Shown in pieces: positions 44,620 to 54,486 of a stretch of 64,000 nt of DNA. The DNA comes from Sipunculus nudus (Eukaryota > Annelida > Sipuncula > Golfingiida > Sipunculidae). A program made the translations under genes and the position numbers. The number at the start of each line of letters is the position of its first letter. Positions within the stretch are counted from its first letter, which is position 1. The notes under the pieces were generated by a model. It ran no database searches. It was not told the DNA's origin and worked only from the letters and a program-made list of their open reading frames with translations. Location of the stretch: the NCBI GenBank assembly GCA_026874595.1, contig CM049314.1:28347729-28411728 (forward strand). Direction: 5' to 3'.

Positions 44620-46188
44620 ATGATTCGCCTGGTGTTATTCATGTCCGTTCTATTTATGGACGCAGGAGGCACGTGGTCTTGTATAAAGACCGATCCCTGC
44701 ATCTTATGCCCGATGAAATCATGGAACAGAATCCTTACAGAAGTTCAAATGACCGGGCTCTCAGCAGCTCCATTGGTTAATCTCGCAGGATGTCACTTGA
44801 AAGGTCTAAAGAATTCCCCGTTTAACGAGCTGAGGAAAACCACTGTCCTTGTACTATCAAACAACGATTTAAACGTAGTTAGACGGTCACATTTCAAAAA
44901 CCTGCATAAATTAAAATCACTTTACTTGGATCGTAACAACTTGAGGGAGATATCCCCGCATTCATTTGACATGATGTACGAGCTTAATATAATTGATCTT
45001 AGTTACAACAAGCTGACTATCATCCATCCTAACGGTATGGACGGACTGCCTAAAGTCCAGGTTTTAAATCTTCGGCATAACCAGCTGAGAAGTATAGGCC
45101 CTGCCTGGATGTCAAGCCTGGTCAGTCTGAAATCCCTCTTATTATCAGATAATTTACTTCGAGATATAGGAAGGGGAATCAAATGGCCTGCGGCTCTCAA
45201 GTGGTTGGACCTCGAAAACAACATGTTCAGACTTCTTCCCACAATCGTTAATTGTAACTTCACGGTGACCATGCGTGGGAATAATTTGTACTGTGGATGC
45301 AAAGATGTAAGGCAAATTCTGCCAAGCAAATGTGTCATTGACTGGCAATGCATGGATCCGGAAAACATGCGGGAGTTTAAAGACTTTGCCAAAGTGGCCT
45401 ACAAAGAAACTTCAAGCACAGGTCGTCTTAGAGAAATCAGAAATTCAAATATGAACAAAACCCGGATACTTTATTACTTTCGAATGACCAGTAAGCAACC
45501 TGCTTGCCAGGTACCACAAATAAATCTTAGATCTGAAAACTACAATGTTATTTGCAATGGCACATCCAACCCTGCCCCCATTCTTGAAGTCACCTTGCAT
45601 CAAGGAGACAGAGACCTTAAAAGGCAGGAAAAAGCATCAACTTTTACAGACGCCGGTGAGACTGAAATGTTTCTACCCATGAACGGGAGTGATATTTATG
45701 TTGTATGCGTAGCAACAAACCCAGTCACTCTGGAGAATATAATGTTAAACTTGACGATCGCTTCTGAAACCCACTTGCCTCTGACATCGATACCGATAAC
45801 ATCCTTACCGATAGACGTTGTTTGTGGAGCCACGGCTTCTAGCATTATCTTATTTTTGCTGATAGTATTTTCAAGCTACGCCATCCTACGTAGATTTACC
45901 GCATGCTGGAAAGAGCGCACGAGCGAATCAGCTTCTTTCCCCATGGGAACCATCAGTGATGGAACTGGAGCCCACGCCTTTGGTGTTGTAGTCCCTGCAC
46001 CGCTTTATGAAGATATGCCTGATGATGAAAGCAGTGGAACTACAAAGACAACAATCAATTCATTTAGGGCCTGTTTTCTGTGTGGTCTTTGCTCCGGCCG
46101 AGGCAAAGACGCAGAAAATATGCGAGACCTGGATTACATTGAGCCTGTTGGTTACGAAAACCCATTGCATGTCGGGTATTTTAATTAG
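44620..46188 (+). CDS. Single-exon LRR-Ig transmembrane receptor with tyrosine-bearing tail (522 aa)
   Basis: An uninterrupted 522-codon frame. Residues 1-16 form a hydrophobic signal peptide. About five LRRs span ~75-206 (for example LKSLYLDRNNLREISPHSF), preceded by a Cys-containing N-cap and followed by a C-cap with Cys225, 227, 238 and 244. An Ig-like domain lies at ~295-375 (Cys312 and Cys363, NGTSNPAP). The membrane span is ~399-422, followed by basic LRRF. The ~100-residue tail has Tyr463 in YEDM (YxxM, the PI3K-p85 ligand type), Tyr506 in DYIEP, Tyr512 in YENP (YxN, the Grb2-type ligand) and Tyr520, plus a CFLCGLC cluster. LRR-Ig proteins act in adhesion, neural wiring or innate recognition. 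No TIR or kinase domain is present. Ligand unknown. It is the only intact member of three copies here. Confidence 0.93.
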   Translation: MIRLVLFMSVLFMDAGGTWSCIKTDPCILCPMKSWNRILTEVQMTGLSAAPLVNLAGCHLKGLKNSPFNELRKTTVLVLSNNDLNVVRRSHFKNLHKLKSLYLDRNNLREISPHSFDMMYELNIIDLSYNKLTIIHPNGMDGLPKVQVLNLRHNQLRSIGPAWMSSLVSLKSLLLSDNLLRDIGRGIKWPAALKWLDLENNMFRLLPTIVNCNFTVTMRGNNLYCGCKDVRQILPSKCVIDWQCMDPENMREFKDFAKVAYKETSSTGRLREIRNSNMNKTRILYYFRMTSKQPACQVPQINLRSENYNVICNGTSNPAPILEVTLHQGDRDLKRQEKASTFTDAGETEMFLPMNGSDIYVVCVATNPVTLENIMLNLTIASETHLPLTSIPITSLPIDVVCGATASSIILFLLIVFSSYAILRRFTACWKERTSESASFPMGTISDGTGAHAFGVVVPAPLYEDMPDDESSGTTKTTINSFRACFLCGLCSGRGKDAENMRDLDYIEPVGYENPLHVGYFN

Positions 46189-46769
46189 AAAAAACTAATA
46201 GGGTTCCTTTCACGTGCCTATTAGCGCAATTCATAGTTTCTAGTAATAGATAATTTATTATATGTTCATATTGTCGTTTCTATTCCATGTTTTTGTGGGT
46301 GTTGTGCCACCATCGGATATAAGGGGTGCCTTTAGGCTAGTCTGGAACTATGGGTCCCGTCACCTGGCAAAGTCCACATATTCATGAAAATATAAAAATA
46401 ACTGTGAATAAGGGAACAGCTCAAGAGGGCCATGCAATATAAAAAAAATGTATAATTATGTTATTCTAACGTCATTTTTTTTATCTTAATATTCACCAGA
46501 AGGATAACGAACTCATTGAAATATCGCCATGTTCTTGTTGCTAATTGTGATAGTTGTGCTCATATTCTCAAGTATCTTTGACAGAACGTCGTCAGGATAA
46601 TATTGACCTCTAGACTTTCGGGGCAGAATTGTAAGAAATGGAGATTAGTAAAGAGCGTGACAACAATGATGACATTGCAGTTTATTTGCTTTGCTACTGA
46701 TAGCTATGGCGATCTTCTGCGCCACATTGAGGGGCCATTGTAACTACCTGTGTACACATAAGATAAATT

Positions 46770-46835
<66 letters not shown>

Positions 46836-47350
46836 TTCCTTAACTCCACCTTGAGGGGCTATGGTAACTACTTGTGTACGCAAAATATATTTTAATAGAT
46901 GTGTTTTGCATATTTAATATCACACATTTTTCGTATTATTTATGGAAAATTATTTTTCTTATATGGATGTTCTCAATAACTGATAATATAATATAAACCA
47001 AATAAATACATCTTATTAGCCTTCAACATACTAATAAACCAAAATTGATTCCTTTGTTTATTTGATTATTATATCAAAGATAGTAAAATAGCTAATTATG
47101 CATTCGTGGACTTTTTTACACTACTTATATATGATCTCTTTTCAATTACACAGGAGTTCTTTCATGGTGTGACACACAATACAAAGGATATAATTTATTT
47201 ACCATTAGTAAAGGCCCGATCGTAAGTTTTGATTTGCCCAGAAAATGATGGATTTTATTTTATGTACATTTTCCTGAGCGTTATTTTTAATAACTGGTGG
47301 TTATGATTTACGTGAATCAGTGATAAACGTCCTAGGCATGCAAATGAAAC
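46189..47350. other. 3' flank of the LRR-Ig gene
   Basis: Homologous to 35.5-36.6 kb of unit A, including the transcript-end region. It contains an (AT)n tract. No AATAAA is placed convincingly close to the stop codon. Confidence 0.55.
46769..46832. repeat. (AT)n microsatellite
   Basis: About 31 AT units with one GT interruption; absent from the homologous place in unit A (~36.1 kb has only a short ATATATTAATAG). Confidence 0.95.
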
Positions 47351-48572
47351 AATCAGACATCATGGAGTTAGTAAAGGTTTGTTTTCAGAAACTGTATATG
47401 TACAATATTAAAATAAAGATTTGTTTTGCTTAGATGCAGGCCTATGCGGAATATGAACGTCATGTTTCACAAATAAAATTGATTCCGTTTGTCCTTTTGA
47501 CCATGAACTGCGATCTTGACGGTAAAATGGCTCCTTGACCACCGTGTGATTCTAAAACCTTGTATCCTGGTTATACTTCCTGGCGCGTTTGACAGCCTTA
47601 AACGAAAAATGCTCTTGGCCGGTCGACTAATAATATATGTCATGAGTGTATAAACGGGTATTAGACCCAGTGTTAAGGTGTGTTGTGCAAAATGAAAATA
47701 AAAAAAAACTGCTTGAAGTGACCATGCTTGCATGGTCACCAAATGGGACAAAAACAATCCACATGACTCTCGATGCCTTGGCATTCTTGTCATATGCCAG
47801 CATGTGATAATGATGAACCCCCCAATTCATGCAGGTAATCCTTTTGCATAAAGTTGAACAGACCACAACAAGCGTCGCTGCTCTATCATTGTGCATTTAC
47901 ATCTTCAACAATTCTTGAAACAGATGTATCACTATCAAGGGAAGCACATGCATAAGTTTCTGTTTATATTTCAATACCACGCCACGGATATTACACCGCA
48001 AAATAGTTCCACAGGTATATCAATAAATAAAATATGTTTGACGGACAAATACCTTTGGTTGAAAACATTTGGGAAGGATGTTGTCGATGTATACTTTATA
48101 TTTGCTCCTTTGACTAAATTTTTATTTTTAGAATTACGCTTCTAAGGCGAAATGGCTTGATTTTGGCGCATAAGTGTGCTGTGCGCATAAATTGTGTACA
48201 TGAGACCTATCCTTGACTTTCATAAAATATGTCATGTATAGAGAATGCTTCGGAGCTATAGAGCTGCGTAGAAAACCACGTTGAAACCCTGTCTTATGCT
48301 CTCATGGGTAGTAGGTATAACATGGTAAGATGGTATGTACGTATTTGATGTTCGTTTAAATATCCATCCTCTAATTGATTTTATAATTAGGTCTGAGAAT
48401 AAGTGGTTACCAAATATGATATTGACAAATGATGTCGGTAAATTATAGATACACTGAGCGACCGGATATATGGTATATATTGTTAGGATAGTTCAAGAAA
48501 TAATATGTATTTTTTGGAAATGCTAAACATATATATTTAGGAATAACGATTAATCAAAGTCTAATAGAAAGC

Positions 48573-48809
48573 TTATATTTCAGTTACCGTTCCGACCCTT
48601 AACATTCCGACAACCTTGCACTCTGACGGTATTTTGTAAAAAAAAAGAAGAACGGAACCCATGGAAGTTAGCCTTAACAAACCCACAGCCTTGGATTCCG
48701 TCTCCGACATGACATTTCCCAACACTAACAATGATACCGACGTATTTTCTAACTTGACAATCCGATCGGTATATTGTCCTTTGATGTCCGTCGTCGGGCT
48801 CGTGCACAC
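48573..48809 (-). other. Unassigned open frame, possibly an orphan exon
   Basis: 78 codons in one frame with a second overlapping minus frame of 75 codons. The predicted residues (for example VGLLRLTSMGSVLLFFYKIP) do not match a family I recognise. Codon composition is less AT-rich than the surroundings. There is no clear splice or start context. It may be a repeat relic. Confidence 0.2.
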
Positions 48810-49477
48810 AGCACCCTGATTAATAAGGCGTGAAATCTAGCGATTCCTAATGTTCTAACCGTACACTAGAGCAAATTATTGAGTCAATTTGGGTGACTAA
48901 TTAAGTCAGTTTGGATTCGTTTGTGGCAGACATGAACCTCTCCGTGTGTGGAACACGCGGAGGTTGAGAACGAGGTCGGGGAGCTTATCCAAGCACTCAA
49001 CAGCGCTGACTATGTGACCGCGGAGGAATAACTTGCATCGGACAACAAGGAACTCATGGAAGCAATTGCAACGGCCGCTGTTATTGTGTTAATGGTCAAA
49101 GATGACGGAGGTGACAGAGACAGCTAGTCTGATGGAGAAGACGATCCTCCTAAATAAGTATCTCTCAGAGAAGCGCTTGGGGGAGTGGAAACATGGCTAC
49201 AGTATATGGAGGAGCAGGACTTCGCTGGACTGCTTAGAAAAGTCAGTGAAAATCAATTTAGAAGAACCAGATTACAGAAAAATATGGTTGCTTTCTTTGG
49301 ACGTACATAAACTCAGTAGATCAATCGCTTGCTCATTTATTATGTACATTTAATTAATGTTTGCAAAATCCAGTAAAATAAGCAGGAAAGCTTTATATTT
49401 GCTTGCCAAGTAAGTTTTTTTCAGAATACTTGCAGGGTCAGCCTAGATATTTTAATTAAGTCACTCAATCTCATACA

Positions 49478-49790
49478 TATGTAGGCAGGTAGAAAATTAT
49501 TTAGTTTTTTTTAACCGAATAACATTCTCATTACAACACAGATTGATATTAGAAAAAAAAGCGATATAATGCGCGAAAAAGCTATGTAGGCTGGTCGAAA
49601 ACTGTTTCAGATTTTTTAACAATCGCATAATTGCAGTACAATAGAAATTTCAAAATAATAGCAAATTAATGAGCGAAATAACTTGTGAATATCGTCACAG
49701 AAGTTTTGCATGCTCAGTCCTGCTAAATGTGTGTTACCTAATTTATTTCCTATGTAGGCAGGTATAGAATTGCTCAAGAAGAGTCAGACG
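49478..49790. repeat. Degenerate tandem repeat (TATGTAGGCAGGTAGAAAATT units)
   Basis: Related segments start near 49,478, 49,584 and 49,752, each followed by a T-rich run and a short gap. Spacing is irregular (106 and 168 bp). Confidence 0.5.
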
Positions 49791-50571
49791 AATCGCTGCA
49801 AGTTCTGCAAAAGAAAATGTGTAATGGACAGAATAGCATACATTGTAATAAATATGAGGACAGATTCAATTAAATACTAATAAAAATAATATAATGTGCT
49901 AACTTCATTATTCTGAAGGGTAAAACCATATATGTCGGGTAATACCATATCAATGGTATGCTTGCAATCAGCATAACTGTAGCATACACTGTAAACATTA
50001 ATGATGAATGATTCAACTATATGCTTACTTTATTGTTCTGGGTTATACAATATCGGTCGGGTAATAACATATATAAAGGATTGATAGTATTAAGAATAGG
50101 AATACTTAGGAATACTGACACGTATTAAATCCATGCATGCAGTCTTAATTTAGGCGATTATGGAGAATATATAAGAATGTTTTCTGTGATATGTGTGTCA
50201 GTTTACATGTGAAAATGCAGCCCTAAATGTTTGGAAATAAACGTATTCTGAAGACTTTTCAGTAAATGCACGAATTTCCCGGGTGAATCAGTGATTACGC
50301 AAATTAACTGAAAGTGTCAGTGAATATGTGTATCTACTGAATTAAGACAATCACTGTAACATTCAAAGGTAATGTTAATCATGTAAAGCATTTAACCTCA
50401 GTTGTGTTATTATATGTGTGTGTAACTTATTTTTTTATTATTTTTCGATTATATAAGATAGAAGGATTGGCTATCAGTTGTCCGCACAATTGACTAGTTC
50501 GCTGAATTAGTCGGAAAAAAGGGGTAACCGCTACAAGGCTACTCCCGGTCATACAGCCAGAACTGTACGCG

Positions 50572-50573
<2 letters not shown>

Positions 50574-50649
<76 letters not shown>
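50574..50649. repeat. (AT)n microsatellite
   Basis: About 38 uninterrupted AT units, the longest in the window with 53.2 kb. Confidence 0.97.
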
Positions 50650-50651
<2 letters not shown>

Positions 50652-52065
50652 CATCTGACATACACCATTTTGGGGAATAGTAATGAAAATGCTAAAATTA
50701 AGAATGAACATATATTTAGCCACATGTGTACTCATACATACTGTGGTTATGCAATTATTTGTACATTAGGCAAGAAAATTATATACCCTGATTTTATGAT
50801 TTCTAAGGACATAAAGAAGCTAATTTTGTCTCATACGATCAAAAAAATATTTTTATGATGTATTAAATATTGACGCCATATACTTTTAATACGTTCATGT
50901 GTAGCTTTCCACTTAAGTACTTATCTGCTTTCCATCAGCTGGTTTTGAGTCGAATACGAGTATAACCATGTTTGCACCAAACACAGCCGGCTATATCCAT
51001 GGAATGTAAAAGGAACCAATACTTCCAATGAGTAAGAATTATCTGTCATTAACTTTTTATTTATCTTGCAGATCAGCTTGACATTGATATTACATATTTG
51101 TTTTTTTGCAATTAGAAGAACACGTTACAGGTTTTCAAACTGCTTTGACAATGTATCATCTTAAACCTTTTATTTTGATTTACAGACACATTAAGCTATT
51201 CACTTCAGAAACAATGTTTTCAAATTCAAGGTCATGTTCAATCTCATAAAGGTCATGGCCCAATTTATAGACTTCATTCTAAAAGCCTTATCGATGCATA
51301 AAGTAAAAAAATCTGTGCTTTAGTTTTTTTTTGTTTTTTTTTTACTTTAAATGCTCACAGTACTGTCAAATTGCAATGATAGTGGTATTAGAAGGCGTGA
51401 AAACAAGGGAAGGAGAATAGGTGGTGCCACCAGTCTGTTGAACACGACAAAGCTGTCAACTTGATTTAGGGACCAATGCACGCAAGCTTTCTTGAGATAT
51501 TTAAGATTTGCTCGATTTTCTCCAAAAATGCACACATTCAAGGGTAAGGTCACTTTAGAGTAATCGCGCCAACTACATTTATATCGCACGGCGGAAAAAA
51601 CATGCTACATCCATGGTATCCCCGACCTTGTCAGGGGATACAATTATAAATTTGCAGTGTCACTAGGCTATCAGTGAGGTTATCCATATAGCTTTTTAAG
51701 TGAGATTTATGTAACACCAGGAAACAATAAATACGCGATTTTGATTAATCCTAGACTGGATTTACCATGTGGATTTTAATTTCATAAACACAAAACCTGA
51801 ATTTTATTTATTTCATCTGATGCATAATATATTGTATTATTCTCTGCAAAATAACTGTCATGTATATAACTGTTTGTTTATGTATTAACATAAAAACTTC
51901 CTGTTTCCAATCCACGAAATTATAAAGATGACAGGGTCATCTGCTGATTATTCATGTACACAGAGAGCTGTTTTCCATTAATCTGTTGAATAACTCCCTG
52001 TATACATGAATTTTTGCATGGAGTATTAGTTTATAAAGTAGGAATGTCGTTATGTCTCTGTTACA

Positions 52066-52150
52066 GTTTGCGAAGACTGATGCTTCGAGTGAGTGTGATC
52101 CTAAGTATAACTGCCTTTGAAACGGATTGGAGATTTGGAATGGGACACTG
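52066..52150 (+). other. Exon-like block of unit C (counterpart of 37,608-37,690)
   Basis: Acceptor-like CTGTTACAG followed by TTTGCGAAG; reads FAKTDASSECDPKYNCL, then a TGA, then LEIWNGTLS. Flanks of ~300 bp also match unit B, showing that a segment of the repeat unit was copied. Confidence 0.4.
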
Positions 52151-52394
52151 AGTTCTGAGTTCCCAGAGGATATAGCTGTCTTGATACTTTAAACCTGACG
52201 AGTTGTAATATTCGCGTACTTTGAACAAATATATACTAGTATGTACTTATCATCAATCAGCTGTGCCTGTCTAATACATTTTGCCTTATTTTAGCGTTTA
52301 AAATGATGAATGAATGCATTTATGAATTATGTTCATGAATTAATTAGGCAAATAAAAGTAAAGACTGGTTCGAGTTTACTCGAAATTACAATAT

Positions 52395-52510
52395 AACTAT
52401 TTGAGCAAGTTCCGTAATGAATATAATGACTTTCTTCTTAATATATCTTACACTCCTACCACTTGTGGCTTTAGTCTCTATATTGCCAAAGTGGCAATGT
52501 GCGGCTGAGG
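52395..52510 (+). pseudogene. Probable SLC23 exon 3 remnant, unit C
   Basis: The frame ending at a CTGAG|GTAATA donor reads LLPLVALVSILPKWQCAAE, aligning with exon 3 of unit A ([17 protein letters not shown]). The WQC here is closer to the family consensus (W.CP) than unit A's WPT. The upstream half (the LPIVQG region) is not recognisable, and no other SLC23 exon follows before the LRR-Ig remnant. Confidence 0.5.
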
Positions 52511-52643
52511 TAATAAATTCAGTCTTATCATGCTTTCTGTAAACGATGCAATATCATAAATAGGTTTATTTACAAATTTGAAGAAAAATATCCAGTACGT
52601 ATAAATATTTAACTGATCTTTACACACACACATACACACATAA

Positions 52644-52691
<48 letters not shown>
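52644..52691. repeat. (AT)n microsatellite with flanking (CA)n
   Basis: About 23 AT units preceded by ACACACACATACACACA on the left. Confidence 0.95.
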
Positions 52692-52693
<2 letters not shown>

Positions 52694-52824
52694 CACCATA
52701 CAAGGTGTTATTATTAAATATCAGAAGTTTGGATGTTTCGGCCCATTCATAGCAGCCCTCTGTGTCTTTACAATTATTGAGAAAATGAATTAATATTTTC
52801 TTTCATTCTTCAATTTTTTTCCAG

Positions 52825-53153
52825 AACATTGTCTGTACAGCCATGGCTTCTAGCATTATTCTTGCTGATAGTTGCTATAGGCCACCTTCCTACGTAGATA
52901 TGTCACATTCGGGAAATGTGCATGAATCAAATTCCTTTCCCATGGAAACCGATGTTGATGCAAGAGCAGCCCATGCTTTTGGTGATTTAGTCCCTCTACG
53001 TTTTTTAAAGATATGTCAGATGATTAAACCTCGGTAGCTACAAATATAATTATAAGTTCACTTGGGACTTATTTCCTGTGTTTTCTTTACGATATGCTAG
53101 ACCTGGACTACGTTGAGCCTAACGTTGACCCAAGGCATGTCGGCTATTCTTAA
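52825..53153 (+). pseudogene. LRR-Ig receptor remnant, unit C (3' end only)
   Basis: Begins after a TTTTCCAG and aligns with the membrane span and tail of the intact receptor: TASSIIL-like, FPMETDVDARAAHAFGDLVP, then KDMSDD in another frame, then [17 protein letters not shown] ending at TAA (53,151-53,153). The membrane segment has internal loss and two frame changes. The Y-EP and HVGY tail motifs survive, but the YENP site has become NVDP. Confidence 0.88.
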
Positions 53154-53194
53154 AGAAACTACAGAGTTTCTTTCTACGTGCCATTTCATCAGGC

Positions 53195-53199
<5 letters not shown>

Positions 53200-53284
<85 letters not shown>
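53200..53284. repeat. (AT)n microsatellite
   Basis: About 42 AT units with a single CACA interruption, 46 bp after the stop of the unit C receptor remnant. Confidence 0.97.
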
Positions 53285-53287
<3 letters not shown>

Positions 53288-54254
53288 AATTTTCCATTTT
53301 TAGTTAAGTTCTATATCATAGTTCCTAATATAATGGCTATTTCAATCGTGACACACCGTAATAATGCGTCTGGCATTTATTGAATAAATTGTGCTTTTAC
53401 ATTTCATCGTAATTTACATCTTACCTAAAGACGATTTTTGACCAAGATGAGAACACTAGTGACCTTGGACTGAACACTACAATCCGCTCTGACAGCCACA
53501 CCGCCCCGTTTTACTACTTGAAGAAGTGAGCGTTTACCCCTTGACTGTCTTGACATGTGACCGTTATGACACGTTTGTGACCCAAACTGCTTTTAGAAAA
53601 ATCTGATGTGCAAGTAAATGCTAAAAACAAAAAAAAATACATTTTTTACAAGTGAGGGAAGCCACAATAATGTAGTTTAAATCGTTCTTATGTGGGTGTC
53701 GAAACTAAAGGTGTGTTTCCATGTGCGCTTAAACGGGTATGTTCCTATATGCATGAAAAAAGAGCTGTTTCCATGTGCGAATATATGTGTATATGCGTGA
53801 ATTGGGAGACTAATATATTTGTACATTAGATCGAGCAGGCCTGATGGTGAAGTGACATCATTTCAACTCAAATCCCTGAGTTCACTCAGACCCTATATAT
53901 GGAAAAATATCGCTCCTATGGCCATTTTGACGCATATACACACAGACGCATATACACTGATGAACTCATTGGACACCTAAGTTCCAAACAATATGAACAT
54001 TATATGTATATACGCTCACACGGAAACACCCATTACGCTGTGCTCTGTGTAGATTGAACAGTGGTTCCAATTTGTCGATAATACAGAAGAGAGAAACCTA
54101 CATTGCTTTGTCATTGTCTCTATTTAGAGTAATGATAATGCTAACTCAAGTCTTCATTAAAAGTTTGTTATCCACATACTACACGTTCTCTACCAGATAG
54201 CTACCTGCTATCTTTATCGTACAATTCACAAAAGCCTTTTTCATTTGAAAACAA
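53285..54254. other. Intergenic stretch
   Basis: A decayed short repeat of 'TTTCCATGTGCG' and CATATACAC blocks (53.70-54.02 kb, both orientations) is the only structure seen. Confidence 0.45.
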
Positions 54255-54257
54255 CAC

Positions 54258-54470
54258 CGTGTCGGCTTCTGTGGCTCTGAGGTAGAGCACAGGACTCAAA
54301 GCCGGGAGATCATGGTTTCAATCTTAGCCCCCACCCAGGGTGAGCGCTATGCAGGCTTATTGGGAAGGCTGCGCCCCACAGCCGTATATCACCCACATGC
54401 GAGTGTGTCTATGGGGGTCCTGGGTGTTATGACCCAGGAAGCGAGTGCTACCGCCCTGTCAAGTACATTA
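54258..54470 (+). mobile_element. tRNA-derived SINE
   Basis: Box A-like TGGCTCTGAGGTAGAGCAC (54,271-54,289) and box B-like GGTTTCAATC (54,313-54,322) with tRNA-like spacing, followed by a ~140-bp GC-richer body (TGGGAAGGCTGCGCCCCACA). It ends CCGCCCTGTCAAG where a (TACAT)n run begins. That simple repeat is also the 3' end of the LINE facing it, so the SINE and LINE are arranged tail to tail. Not a functional tRNA: no acceptor-stem pairing is seen. Confidence 0.75.
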
Positions 54471-54486
54471 CATTACATTACATTCA
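54466..54486. repeat. (TACAT)n junction repeat
   Basis: Four TACAT units between the SINE and LINE 3' ends. Confidence 0.85.

Larger units (their letters stand above)
47351..51769. other. Long intergenic stretch between units B and C
   Basis: No gene can be supported. It contains an unassigned 78-codon minus frame (48,573-48,809), a retroelement-like fragment at 48.95-49.1 kb that I cannot place, two weak tandem repeats (49.48-49.76 kb, AT.TAGGCAGGTAGAAAATT units; 49.87-50.09 kb), an (AT)n tract and one copy of the GGTGGTGCCACCAGTCTG repeat near 51.42 kb. Confidence 0.55.

Noticed and set aside
45003-45392. 129-codon minus frame inside the LRR-Ig gene (also 34,323-34,622)
   Set aside because: Antisense shadow of the LRR repeats; the plus frame has the domains, and the same shadow exists in the pseudogene.
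47467-47896. 108- and 89-codon overlapping minus frames
   Set aside because: No recognised motif, no splice or start context, AT-typical composition.
54258-54340. Possible functional tRNA gene
   Set aside because: Box A- and B-like sequences are present, but no acceptor-stem pairing or cloverleaf can be drawn, and it continues into a SINE body.
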